From positions 1 to 63,306 of the forward strand of contig CAYWNA010000047.1 in assembly GCA_964459305.1 (NCBI GenBank): a stretch of 63,306 nucleotides of DNA, in the 5' to 3' direction. Shown here piece by piece: positions 43,622-52,486 of the stretch. This DNA comes from CAYWNA01 sp964459305 (GTDB lineage Bacteria; Planctomycetota; Planctomycetia; Pirellulales; Pirellulaceae). Position 1 is the first letter of the stretch, and the number at the start of each line of letters is the position of its first letter. Position numbers and translations under genes: made by a program. Below the pieces are notes generated by a model. That model was not told where the DNA came from. It worked only from the letters and a program-made list of their open reading frames with translations, and searched no databases.

Positions 43622-46042
43622 GTGAATCACGAAGTCAATGCACTGGATGCTTCTGCGCTGCGCTGGACATGTGATCCGGGTCAGCTCGAATTCGAAACGA
43701 CCGACGACCTGGAGGATCTGGAGGAATTCCTCGGCCAAGCTCGCGCTTTGGACGCGGTGCAATTCGGCATTACCATTCGCCGGGACGGCTACAACCTGTA
43801 CGTCATCGGTCCGCCGGGCGTAGGAAAACGGACGATTGTCCAGTCGTTCCTGGAGAAAAAATCAGCCACTGAACGGAAGCCGTCCGATTGGTGCTACGTC
43901 CACAACTTCGAGGACTCGCACAACCCGAAGACGCTGCAGCTTCCGGCGGGTCGGGGAGCGGAGTTCGTGCGGGATATGGAAAACCTGATCGAAGATCTGA
44001 TGGCCTCGATTCCAGCCGCATTGGAGGTGGAGGAACATAGGAGTCGCGTTCAGCAGATCGAGCAGAAAGCCAAGGCACGGCAAACGGAGGCGCTTCAGGA
44101 ACTGACCGAGAAGGCATCGTCAAGAGAGATCCAGGTGGTGCGAACGCCCAGCGGGTTCGCCCTGGCTCCGGCACGCGACGGGGAAGTAATCAGTTCCGAG
44201 GAATTTGAAGACCTGCCCGATGAGGAAAAGACCCGCATCCAGGCGATGGTGGCCGAACTGCAGGAAGAACTCAAAGAGCTGGTCGAGCAAGTGCCGGAGT
44301 GGAGAAAGGACGCACGCGACGAGATAAAAGAACTGAACCGCAAAACCGCCGGATATGCGGTCGGTCATTCGTTCGCACACATAAGACGCCGGTATGCCGA
44401 CCTATCTGAAGTACTGGAGTACCTGGACGCCGTCGAAGCGGACGTGATTGAGAATACCGACGAATTTCACCCAACGAAGGAAGAAGAAGCGACGGTCGCA
44501 CTGGGTACTTCGAAACCGCGACGAAGTCCGCTCGATGACTATCAAGTCAACTTGATCGTGGATAACAGTAAGACCGACGGTGCACCGGTCATCTACGAAG
44601 AGCATCCCACCTACCAGAATTTGCTCGGCCGCGTGGAATACGAACAACATATGGGCACCTTGGTGACCGGTTTTGGGCACATCAAACCAGGCGCTCTACA
44701 TCGCGCGAACGGCGGCTATCTGGTCATCGAAGCCATCCGTGTGTTCCAACAGCCGCACGCCTGGGAGGGCCTGAAACGGGCGTTGTATTCGCGACACATC
44801 CGAATCCAATCTTTGGCCGAGACGCTAAGCCTGATCAGCACCGCATCGCCGGAACCCGAACCCATTCCGCTGGACGTGAAGGTGGTTCTCCTTGGAGGTC
44901 GCAGGATCTATTACCTGCTGCACCAGCACGACCACGACTTCGCCGAATTGTTCAAGGTGGTGGCCGACTTCGAGGAACAGATGGATCGCAGCCCCCAGAG
45001 CTGCCTCCTGTACGCAAAGTTGATCGCCACTCTGGTGCGCCGCGAAAAACATCGCACGTTCGACCGAACCGCCGTCGCTCGCGTACTGGAGCACAGCGCG
45101 CGAGTGGCCAGCGATTCGGAGAAGTTCACGACGCATATGAGGACCGTCGCCGATTTGATTCGCGAGGCCGATTTCTGGGCTTCACAGGACGGAGCCGATA
45201 CGGTCTCAGCCGGACACGTTCAACAAGCGATCGACAAACAGGTTTATCGCCATGACCGGCTCCGGAAACGGGCTCAGGAAGAAATCCAGCGTGGCACGAT
45301 GATGATCGACACAGACGGCGAACGGGTGGCGCAGATCAACGGATTGTCAGTGATCGATTTGGGCAACTTCGCCTTCGGCCGGCCCTCGCGGATTACGGCC
45401 ACAGCTCGTCTGGGTAAAGGTGACGTGGTCGACATCGAGCGCGAGGTGGAGTTGGGCGGTGCGATTCACTCCAAGGGTGTACTCATCCTCTCGTCCTTCT
45501 TGGCATCGCGGTATGCGAAGAATCATCCCCTTTCGCTTTCCGCCAGCTTGGTGTTCGAGCAGTCGTACGGCATGGTGGACGGCGACAGCGCATCGGTGGC
45601 GGAGGCGTGCGCGCTGCTTTCGGCACTGTCTGGGGTGCCGATCAAACAGTCGCTCGCGGTCACCGGCTCGGTGAACCAGCACGGACAGGTTCAGCCGATT
45701 GGCGGCGTCAACGAGAAGATCGAAGGTTTCTTCGACGTCTGTCGTGCCAGAGGTCTAACAGGAGATCAGGGCGTACTGATCCCCTCGACCAACGTCAAGC
45801 ACTTGATGTTACGACAGGATTTGATCCGAGAAGTCGCTGCCGGCAAGTTCCATGTTCATCCAATCGACAGCATCGACCAGGCGATAACCCTGTTGACCGG
45901 GATTCCGGCCGGCGAGGCAGACGAACAAGGCCGCTATTCCGAAGGCACCATCAACCAACGCGTTGCGGCCAGATTGATGGAGATGTTTGATCTGCGTCGC
46001 GAGTACGGAAGGGAATCCGAGGCGAAGAAGCCCAATGAGTAG
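43622..46042 (+). CDS. Lon-related AAA+ protease (LonB/YcbZ type)
   Basis: Encodes 806 residues from a GTG with AAGGAC upstream. GPPGVGKRTIVQSFL (about residue 62) is Walker A, with an unusual Arg replacing Ser/Thr neighbour order. Residues about 105-260 are a helical, Glu-rich insertion. The S16 peptidase domain fills the end: VEVELGGAIHSKGV-like text (ELGGAIHSKGVLILSSFLA), GDSASVAEACALL with nucleophile Ser656, and GGVNEKIEGFF with Lys699. It belongs with the YcbZ/LonC-like proteases rather than classic Lon, lacking the N-terminal LON domain. Its substrate is not known. Confidence 0.9.
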   Translation: MNHEVNALDASALRWTCDPGQLEFETTDDLEDLEEFLGQARALDAVQFGITIRRDGYNLYVIGPPGVGKRTIVQSFLEKKSATERKPSDWCYVHNFEDSHNPKTLQLPAGRGAEFVRDMENLIEDLMASIPAALEVEEHRSRVQQIEQKAKARQTEALQELTEKASSREIQVVRTPSGFALAPARDGEVISSEEFEDLPDEEKTRIQAMVAELQEELKELVEQVPEWRKDARDEIKELNRKTAGYAVGHSFAHIRRRYADLSEVLEYLDAVEADVIENTDEFHPTKEEEATVALGTSKPRRSPLDDYQVNLIVDNSKTDGAPVIYEEHPTYQNLLGRVEYEQHMGTLVTGFGHIKPGALHRANGGYLVIEAIRVFQQPHAWEGLKRALYSRHIRIQSLAETLSLISTASPEPEPIPLDVKVVLLGGRRIYYLLHQHDHDFAELFKVVADFEEQMDRSPQSCLLYAKLIATLVRREKHRTFDRTAVARVLEHSARVASDSEKFTTHMRTVADLIREADFWASQDGADTVSAGHVQQAIDKQVYRHDRLRKRAQEEIQRGTMMIDTDGERVAQINGLSVIDLGNFAFGRPSRITATARLGKGDVVDIEREVELGGAIHSKGVLILSSFLASRYAKNHPLSLSASLVFEQSYGMVDGDSASVAEACALLSALSGVPIKQSLAVTGSVNQHGQVQPIGGVNEKIEGFFDVCRARGLTGDQGVLIPSTNVKHLMLRQDLIREVAAGKFHVHPIDSIDQAITLLTGIPAGEADEQGRYSEGTINQRVAARLMEMFDLRREYGRESEAKKPNE

Positions 46043-46104
46043 AGGCGGCCTTGGCTGATTCGTGGCCCAGTACCCCGTGTGCCAGACAGCTCGTCGCGAC
46101 GCGT

Positions 46105-47709
46105 TCAACGGATCGTGCGTTCTTCCGCCGCCTGTGAAGCGATTCTCGCTGGTTCGGGCCGTCCTAGGAAGTCCACGCCTCGCCAGAGACGATAGGCGTG
46201 GGTCCGGCCGGACCCGACGGGCACACACACTTCTGCGGACGGTGTGACTGCTTCGAATGCGTCGTACACGTCTGCTGGAGGCTGGGCGTCGGCGTGGGTG
46301 ACGATCATGGCATCCCAGCCGTGCTTGCCGACGGGCCCGCCCCAGACATCGTACTGCGAGCGGATGTCGCCCGCGCTGTTCCAGAGATACACGCGGGGCT
46401 GCTGCGGCATGTAGAACGCCAGCTCGCTCGTGGCCGTGCGCCCCGTGGCGACGAGGACGAATGTCTCGTTTGGATTGGGCATCGCCGCAAACTTACCACC
46501 GACTTCCCGGCCGAGCCGCTCCCATCCACGCAGCCGGACGGCGGGATCCAGCTTGGTGCCTTCCAGACCCAGCCCGAAGGGCAGAACATACGCAACGACG
46601 GCAAAGGCCGCGCCCACGACCGCGGCCCGACGCAGTTTCCGCTCACCGGCCCGCAAGAGAGATAAGCCTTCGGCCCTTTCCAACGCCCATCCGACCAGCA
46701 AGATCACGCCTGCCGGATAGAAGGCAGCCGGCCAGTTCGGTTGCACGCGTTGAACACAGCTCAGGCAAAGCACACCTGCCATGGGCAGGCCACTGAAGCA
46801 GAGCAAGAAACGCTCACGACGACCGAGCTTCGGGAACGCTCGAAATGCCACTACACCGACCGCTGCGAACAGAGCCGCTGTTACGGGTGACACCACGCCA
46901 AGTTGCGCGGCGAGAAACTCGCCAAAGCGCGACAGCCGCTTCAGCAAATCGACCGATTGGCCCGCGAAATGGCTGCCGGTGTGTTGTGCGGTAATCCAGC
47001 CGTGTTGGGTATTCCACCACAGCACGGGCGAAAGAAACAACAGCGATCCGACCGCCCAGATCCAAAATCCCCGCCGCAGGAGTTCGCGACGGTCCTCGGC
47101 ACTGGCCAGCAGAAAAATCCCGGCCAGCGGAAGGAAGCCGAGCATGGTCTGCTTGGACAGAACGCCCAAGCCGGTGGCAACCATGCCCAGAATGAGCCAG
47201 AGTTTTCGGTCGGACCTGCGTTCGAGAAAGCGCCAAAAGCAATAGAGCGCGGCGCACCAACAGAACAGCAGTGGGGCGTCGATGGTCATCAGAAGGCCCA
47301 GCGCTGCGTTACCCGGAGTCGCGGCCGAGAGCAGCACTGCCCAGAAGCCGGCTTTCGCGCCGTACATCCGCGTTCCCAGTGCATACATCAGTACGAGTCC
47401 GGCTGTTGACAGAACCACCGCAGGCAGGCGAACCATGAAAGTGGAAGAGCCGCCCAGCGATGTCGAGAGGGCGATCAGCCAGGCAATCATGGGTGGCTTG
47501 CTGTAGTAGCCCCAATCCAACTGTCGTGACCAATCCCAGTAGTACGCTTCGTCGTGTACCAGATCAACTGGAACGATCGCCGCATAGATAAGGCGGAAAA
47601 CGAACAGCCCGCCAATCATCCACATGGCGCGGCGCAGCCAAATCTTCCCTTCATCCGCCACAGGAAGATCGTCGTCAGCTAGATTGTCGTCGCAGTTAGG
47701 TCGTGTCAT
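46105..47709 (-). CDS. ArnT-like glycosyltransferase family 39 membrane protein
   Basis: Encodes 534 residues with about a dozen membrane helices. The first periplasmic loop VHDEAYYWDWSRQLDWGYYS followed by KPPMIAWLIALSTSLGGSS is the Asp-Glu catalytic motif of GT39/PMT_2 enzymes, including ArnT. They transfer a sugar from a polyprenyl-phosphate carrier to lipid A or protein at the outer face of the inner membrane. ATG 47709 starts 17 bases after the upstream LptF/G gene stops. Neighbouring lipid A genes favour an envelope lipid role; the donor and acceptor remain unknown. Confidence 0.85.
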   Translation of the reverse strand: MTRPNCDDNLADDDLPVADEGKIWLRRAMWMIGGLFVFRLIYAAIVPVDLVHDEAYYWDWSRQLDWGYYSKPPMIAWLIALSTSLGGSSTFMVRLPAVVLSTAGLVLMYALGTRMYGAKAGFWAVLLSAATPGNAALGLLMTIDAPLLFCWCAALYCFWRFLERRSDRKLWLILGMVATGLGVLSKQTMLGFLPLAGIFLLASAEDRRELLRRGFWIWAVGSLLFLSPVLWWNTQHGWITAQHTGSHFAGQSVDLLKRLSRFGEFLAAQLGVVSPVTAALFAAVGVVAFRAFPKLGRRERFLLCFSGLPMAGVLCLSCVQRVQPNWPAAFYPAGVILLVGWALERAEGLSLLRAGERKLRRAAVVGAAFAVVAYVLPFGLGLEGTKLDPAVRLRGWERLGREVGGKFAAMPNPNETFVLVATGRTATSELAFYMPQQPRVYLWNSAGDIRSQYDVWGGPVGKHGWDAMIVTHADAQPPADVYDAFEAVTPSAEVCVPVGSGRTHAYRLWRGVDFLGRPEPARIASQAAEERTIR

Positions 47710-47725
47710 TTCAATCGCCAAATAT

Positions 47726-48883
47726 CTATCGTCGCATCTGTCGTAGAAGCAGCACCGTGCCAATGACAAACAAGACGGCGTTCGCCAACCACACCGAGAG
47801 CTGCGGAAACACGCCGTCTCGCGCTAGATTCTCACCGATCACCAGCAGCGGATAATACACCAACAGAATGGGCATGAAGCACAGGAAGAATACCGACATC
47901 GTGTCCGACGATCGTCCCCACATGGCCACTGGTACCCCGATCATGGCGAAGCACAGGCAGCCGAGTCCGTTGGAGAAGCGGCGTGGGATTTCCGCCTCCA
48001 AACGAAACAGCCTGGAATTGTGTTGATCCAGTTGTGTCCGAAGCTGGGGCATATCGTCCGTGTCCGAGGCATCCGAGGCCGACAGCTTCGCCCTGAGTTC
48101 GTCGACCAGTCCCCTCTCACGGCAAATCTGGTTCGGTATTTCCAGCGATCCGAGAGCTGCTGGCGAATGAGTATTCTCCGGATGAGGATCCGGTTCGTGA
48201 AGCACGAGGTCGTAGACAAACCGACCGGGACGCCGAATACTCCCTTTTCCGGCGATTTTGACGTTCGCGTCAAGGCATTCGATTCGCAGGGTGCCAGACT
48301 CCCTGTCGCAACGAAGCATTGCTTCCTTTGCCGTCAACGTTATCGCCGGTTTCTCCCCGCGACGGTCGATATTGATGACCGGCTGAAGCAACCGGTCACC
48401 TTCAACACCCTTGACAACGATGGAGATTCCATTCGAAGAGAAGGATCCGTTGGTTCGGAGGAAGCCGTATGCAATCTGATCGATGGACGACGCGAACAGA
48501 TGGCGCAAGTTGGGCCTCGCCCAAACCGCACAAGCATCGTACGTGCCGATGGTTGCGATGCTCAGCACGTAGGCAACAACCAGCACGGGCAGGATGACGC
48601 TCAGCGGATTGATGCCCAACGATTTCATGGCCACGATTTCGTTTGATGCGGTCATCCGGCCAAACACGCTGCAAACCGCGAACAGCAGACATCCGGGAAC
48701 GGTGAACCTGAGCATCTCCGGCACGAGGTAAGGCATCGTTTGAACGACTATGTGCGGTGGAAGCCCCCGCCTGATTCCTTCTTTCGCCCCGCCACCCAGC
48801 GTCAACAGCAACATCGTGATCCCAATCGTCACGAGGAAGATTTTTAGAATCTCGCCGACGACGTACCATTTGATGATTTTCAT
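47726..48883 (-). CDS. LptF/LptG-family permease
   Basis: Encodes 385 residues. Helices at the N-terminus (IIKWYVVGEILKIFLVTIGI, FTVPGCLLFAVCSVFGRM), then ASNEIVAMKSLGINPLSVIL, a large soluble beta-jellyroll part (about 125-285), and two or three C-terminal helices fit YjgP/YjgQ permeases (PF03739). With LptB and LptC these extract lipopolysaccharide from the inner membrane. Only one permease is visible here; its partner must be elsewhere or this one may act as a homodimer. No Shine-Dalgarno is seen at the start. It is followed by the GT39 gene. Confidence 0.9.
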   Translation of the reverse strand: MKIIKWYVVGEILKIFLVTIGITMLLLTLGGGAKEGIRRGLPPHIVVQTMPYLVPEMLRFTVPGCLLFAVCSVFGRMTASNEIVAMKSLGINPLSVILPVLVVAYVLSIATIGTYDACAVWARPNLRHLFASSIDQIAYGFLRTNGSFSSNGISIVVKGVEGDRLLQPVINIDRRGEKPAITLTAKEAMLRCDRESGTLRIECLDANVKIAGKGSIRRPGRFVYDLVLHEPDPHPENTHSPAALGSLEIPNQICRERGLVDELRAKLSASDASDTDDMPQLRTQLDQHNSRLFRLEAEIPRRFSNGLGCLCFAMIGVPVAMWGRSSDTMSVFFLCFMPILLVYYPLLVIGENLARDGVFPQLSVWLANAVLFVIGTVLLLRQMRR

Positions 48884-48982
48884 CGGTGAGCGACTGCTTG
48901 AGTGGAGTGGATGAGCGGGAAGTTTCGTTGCCCGCTTGGTTGTGAGTCAACCCCAGTATTCCACAGTTTCCGGGAGGGGATA

Positions 48983-49945
48983 TCAGGCTGCTTTGCGGCG
49001 ATCGATTTTTTCCTGTGTGGAAGGAGGCTGATCGGCAGGTCTGGCGATATCCTGCCCCATATCGGGAGCAATCACGACCGGCTCGAACTTGCCGGTTTCA
49101 TCAGGCTCCGCGACTCGATAAGTCCGCTTGCCCAGATTGAACACGAAACTAAGAGCCAATCCGCTTATGTAGACCATGCCGCCGGACCAGAGCACGTCGC
49201 TGGGGAAATGCCCGCCTTGCACGACGCGAGCCAAGCCCATAAACGCCCCGCAGGCCAGGCCAACCAGAGCACATGACAGAGCCAAACCACGCCGGCGCCG
49301 GTACAACAAAAAGGCCGGTACCATTAGGAAAAATCCCGTGGACGCATGACCGCTGGGAAAGGACCTACTCTGCGACGCCGAATCCCACCCCCAGACAGAT
49401 ACAAACGGCTGGTTTCCTCCGAAATCAACAATCTCCACTGGCCGCGGTCGACACCAATACGGTTTGAAGATGCCGTTCACAAGCAGGCCGGGCCCGAGTG
49501 CAAGCACTGCTGCCAAGAAAAAGCCTGCCTGTCGGTATGGACGCAAGCGCGACCAGATCAAGCTAGCCAATCCAACAATCAATCCGCCGATCCCAAGAAC
49601 GACCCCTGGAAGATTGCCGTAACGATATGCGAATTCCCATGGCTGGCTGTTCGACCAGGGCCACATGTTGTCGGCGCTGCCGTAGAACAGGCGACAGATC
49701 GCCACATCCAGGTTGGTGAGGCGAAATATCGCTGTCAGAACGATCAGCGCAAAAAACGGCAGAAGCAGTGGAACGACGACGCCCCAGAACGCGCCCATTC
49801 TGGGAAGTTCCTCGGCGTCCCGGCGAGTGTCCGCAATTGTGAAATCGCTCGCCTCAGCGAGGGCCATGGCCCGCAGCCGGCCCCACAAGGGCTTTTGGTT
49901 CTTCAAACGAAGCGGTGAAACTGAACTAGCGTTCTGGCTGGCCAT
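48983..49945 (-). CDS. PAP2-family membrane phosphatase
   Basis: Encodes 320 residues. The PAP2 signature is complete: FKPYWCRPRPVE (motif 1), RSFPSGHASTGFF (motif 2, catalytic His in PSGH) and ARVVQGGHFPSDV (motif 3), within about six helices. Members remove phosphate from phosphatidate, undecaprenyl pyrophosphate or lipid A. A GTG at 50026 would add 27 residues; the ATG at 49945 has GGAA upstream. Next to lpxD/lpxI and an ArnT-like enzyme, a lipid A phosphatase (LpxE/LpxF-like) role is plausible but inferred. Confidence 0.88.
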   Translation of the reverse strand: MASQNASSVSPLRLKNQKPLWGRLRAMALAEASDFTIADTRRDAEELPRMGAFWGVVVPLLLPFFALIVLTAIFRLTNLDVAICRLFYGSADNMWPWSNSQPWEFAYRYGNLPGVVLGIGGLIVGLASLIWSRLRPYRQAGFFLAAVLALGPGLLVNGIFKPYWCRPRPVEIVDFGGNQPFVSVWGWDSASQSRSFPSGHASTGFFLMVPAFLLYRRRRGLALSCALVGLACGAFMGLARVVQGGHFPSDVLWSGGMVYISGLALSFVFNLGKRTYRVAEPDETGKFEPVVIAPDMGQDIARPADQPPSTQEKIDRRKAA

Positions 49946-50363
49946 CAGGCGTTCCGGAGAGTCGCGAGAAAGGAGCACATCGAGTGATATGGCGACAATG
50001 TCATTCACTATTTCGGCAATCGCCACGGCCAGGGCAAATAGTTCTCGATGGATTCAGCGATTCTTCTGGAATTGTCCGTCTTAGTATGTGTGCTAGCATC
50101 GGGCAATAAGGCAAGGGTCCGGAAACAGTCATCCCCATGTCGTCGCAGACGTCGTGGGCTTCCGGGCCACGAACTTCCACGAGTTCGATGGCGTTTCATC
50201 CAGAAATTCTGCAAATCACTACAAATGCGTTCCTGCGCCCACAAACGCCCGTGGGCAATTCCTATTGTTGTGGTGGATTGGGATCGGTAGGATACCGCGG
50301 CGATGGTCCCAGAATTCGGTTGGTGACGGCTGTGTTTTTAGCTCCTGGAAAGGACTCCCCGTG
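49946..50363. other. Divergent spacer between the PAP2 gene and lpxD
   Basis: About 420 bp expected to hold both promoters. No repeat or convincing reading frame was found, and no confident promoter pair could be fixed. AAAGGA at 50349-50354 is the lpxD ribosome site. Confidence 0.4.
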
Positions 50364-51419
50364 ATGGTTATCTCCTTAGACGAAGTGGCACGACTGGTGG
50401 GCGGAGAATTGCACGGCGACGGCGGCATCTCCATCACCGGTGCAGACACGATCCGTGATGCACGGTGCGGTGAGATCACGTTTGTTGATAGCGCGAAACT
50501 AAGCGGCGGACTCGCTTCCTCTCAGGCCGCCGCGGTCATCGCACCAAGAGACTATGATCCTGAAGGGCTGCCGTTTATTACCGTGGACAACGTACATGAA
50601 GCCTTTGCTAAGGTCGTGGCCCTCTTTCGACCGCCGCGCGAGAAGCAGAATGTCGGCGTGAGCGATTCGGCCATCGTGAGCCCGACGGCTAAGCTGGGTA
50701 CTGACGTGACCATCCACCCGAATGCCGTCATCGGAGACGACGTGGAAATCGGTGCGGGAACGACGATCCATTCCGGCGTGCAGATTATGGCAGGCTGCAA
50801 GCTGGGGGAGAAGGTGGTCCTTTTCCCCAACGCTGTGCTCTACGAAAACTCGGTGATCGGGTCGCGTGCGATCCTCCACGCCGGCGTCGTCGTCGGTGCT
50901 TACGGATTTGGATACACGACCGACGACGGGCGTCACAAGCTGTCGGCGCAACTTGGCAACGTCGTGATCGGCGACGATGTCGAAATCGGCTCTTGCTCGA
51001 CCGTCGACCGCGGTACCTATGGTTCAACCGTGGTCGGCGACGGCACCAAAATCGACAATCAGGTAATGATCGCCCACAACTGCCGAATCGGGCGGAATAA
51101 CATCATCTGTTCCCAGGTGGGCGTTTCGGGCAGCACCACGACGGGCGACTACGTGGTCATGGCCGGGCAAGTGGGGATTCGCGATCACGTTCACATCGGC
51201 GACGGCGCCACATTGGGCGCCAAGGCCGGCGTGATGAATGATATTCCGGCTGGCCAAGCCTACCTCGGCATACCTGCGACACCAAAACGCCAGCAAATGT
51301 TGATGCTGGCCGCACTGATGAAACTGCCAGAAATGAAGAAACAAGTCAAAGCTCTGCAATGCACCGTGGACGGGCTGGAAGAACGCTCGACGGATGGCGG
51401 ACGTCAGGAGGCGGCGTGA
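50364..51419 (+). CDS. lpxD: UDP-3-O-acylglucosamine N-acyltransferase LpxD
   Basis: Encodes 351 residues. An N-terminal uridine-binding domain (about 1-100) is followed by a left-handed beta-helix of hexapeptide repeats (TAKLGTDVTIHPNAVIGDD, VEIGAGTTIHSGVQI). DNQVMIAHNCRIG holds the catalytic His, and GAYGFGYTTDDGRHK is typical of LpxD. It adds the N-linked hydroxyacyl chain of lipid A. The frame extends back to 50154, but the domain begins at ATG 50364 with AAAGGA nine bases upstream. Its end overlaps lpxI by four bases. Confidence 0.95.
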   Translation: MVISLDEVARLVGGELHGDGGISITGADTIRDARCGEITFVDSAKLSGGLASSQAAAVIAPRDYDPEGLPFITVDNVHEAFAKVVALFRPPREKQNVGVSDSAIVSPTAKLGTDVTIHPNAVIGDDVEIGAGTTIHSGVQIMAGCKLGEKVVLFPNAVLYENSVIGSRAILHAGVVVGAYGFGYTTDDGRHKLSAQLGNVVIGDDVEIGSCSTVDRGTYGSTVVGDGTKIDNQVMIAHNCRIGRNNIICSQVGVSGSTTTGDYVVMAGQVGIRDHVHIGDGATLGAKAGVMNDIPAGQAYLGIPATPKRQQMLMLAALMKLPEMKKQVKALQCTVDGLEERSTDGGRQEAA

Positions 51420-52300
51420 GCGAAAGTGGCCCAACCAAGATCGGTTTACTCGCCGGATGGGGACGCTATCCGGTTGTGGTTGCCCAAGCGTTACGCGAAC
51501 AAGGCCATTTGGTTTACGGCTTGGGCATCAAAGATCACGTGGGTCCACATCTCGCTGAATACTGTCACGACTATGGTGAGGTCGGCCTGGGAAAACTCGG
51601 CGCCGCGATCCGTCATTTTCGCCGACGCGGCGTCGCGCAGGCAACCATGGCCGGCAAGATCCACAAAGTGCGTTTGTTCCGGAAGTTCGCGATACTCAGG
51701 CTCTTGCCCGATTGGCGGGCCCTTCGTACGTTTTGTCCACACTGCATAACCGGCTCCAAAGACCGCCGAGACGACACACTGCTGGCTGCAGTCGTCGACG
51801 CATTTGCGGAGGACGGAATTCATTTCGCGCCGGCCACCGATTTTGCACCGGAGTTGCTCGTGAAGAATGCGAACCTGACGGACCGCTCGCCGTCGAGCGG
51901 CCAATGGAAAGACATCGAGTTTGGCTGGCGTTTGGCCAAAGAGATGGGTCGTTTGGACGTTGGCCAAAGCGTTGCCGTGAAAGGCCGGGCCGTCTTGGCG
52001 GTGGAAGCCGTTGAAGGCACGGACGAGTGTATTCGCCGAGCTGGACGTCTGTGCCCGCAGCATGGCTTCACTGTGGTCAAGGTCGCCAAACCGCAGCAGG
52101 ACATGCGATTCGATGTGCCTACGATCGGGATGGAAACGATGAAGACGCTGGTCGAAGCCGGCGCTGCCGTGCTGGCCATCGAAGCCGAAAAGACCATTGT
52201 CGTCGACCAGCAGCAAGTGATCGAGTTCGGCAAACGCCACAAGCTGACGATCGTGGCCGTCAAGAATGGACAATTCGGAGAAATGGAACGAGCAGCGTAG
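51416..52300 (+). CDS. lpxI: UDP-2,3-diacylglucosamine pyrophosphatase LpxI
   Basis: Encodes 294 residues. KIGLLAGWGRYPVVVAQALR is the DUF1009/LpxI start; GSKDRRDDTLLAAVVDAFAE, VGQSVAVKGRAVLAVEAVEG and MRFDVPTIGMETMKTLVEAG complete the family. It hydrolyses UDP-2,3-diacylglucosamine to lipid X in lipid A synthesis, replacing LpxH. GTG 51416 overlaps the lpxD stop as GTGA and has AGGAGG just upstream, so coupling is clear. The stop TAG is directly followed by a family A palindrome. Confidence 0.95.
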   Translation: MSESGPTKIGLLAGWGRYPVVVAQALREQGHLVYGLGIKDHVGPHLAEYCHDYGEVGLGKLGAAIRHFRRRGVAQATMAGKIHKVRLFRKFAILRLLPDWRALRTFCPHCITGSKDRRDDTLLAAVVDAFAEDGIHFAPATDFAPELLVKNANLTDRSPSSGQWKDIEFGWRLAKEMGRLDVGQSVAVKGRAVLAVEAVEGTDECIRRAGRLCPQHGFTVVKVAKPQQDMRFDVPTIGMETMKTLVEAGAAVLAIEAEKTIVVDQQQVIEFGKRHKLTIVAVKNGQFGEMERAA

Positions 52301-52438
52301 GTCGCTGCCGAAACTATGCCGGCATTTGCTCGATGTAGCCGAACTCGCCAGAGTTTGGTTTTTCCCGTGCAAAGCGACCAAAGTCTGGCGACTTCGGCTA
52401 CCATGAATTCAGGATCGATTTCGAAGCCGATCCTTAGC
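52300..52438. repeat. Palindromic intergenic element, family A copy 2
   Basis: Arms 52335-52358 (GTAGCCGAACTCGCCAGAGT...) and 52378-52401 (...AGTCTGGCGACTTCGGCTAC) pair; outer ends GGTCGCTGCCG and GGATCGGCTTCG (minus strand) match copy 1. It begins at the lpxI stop codon and lies between convergent genes. Confidence 0.85.
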
Positions 52439-52486
52439 GCATTACCAAAGCACTCGCACGAAGCGCGGAGTTCCAAGTACTCCGAG

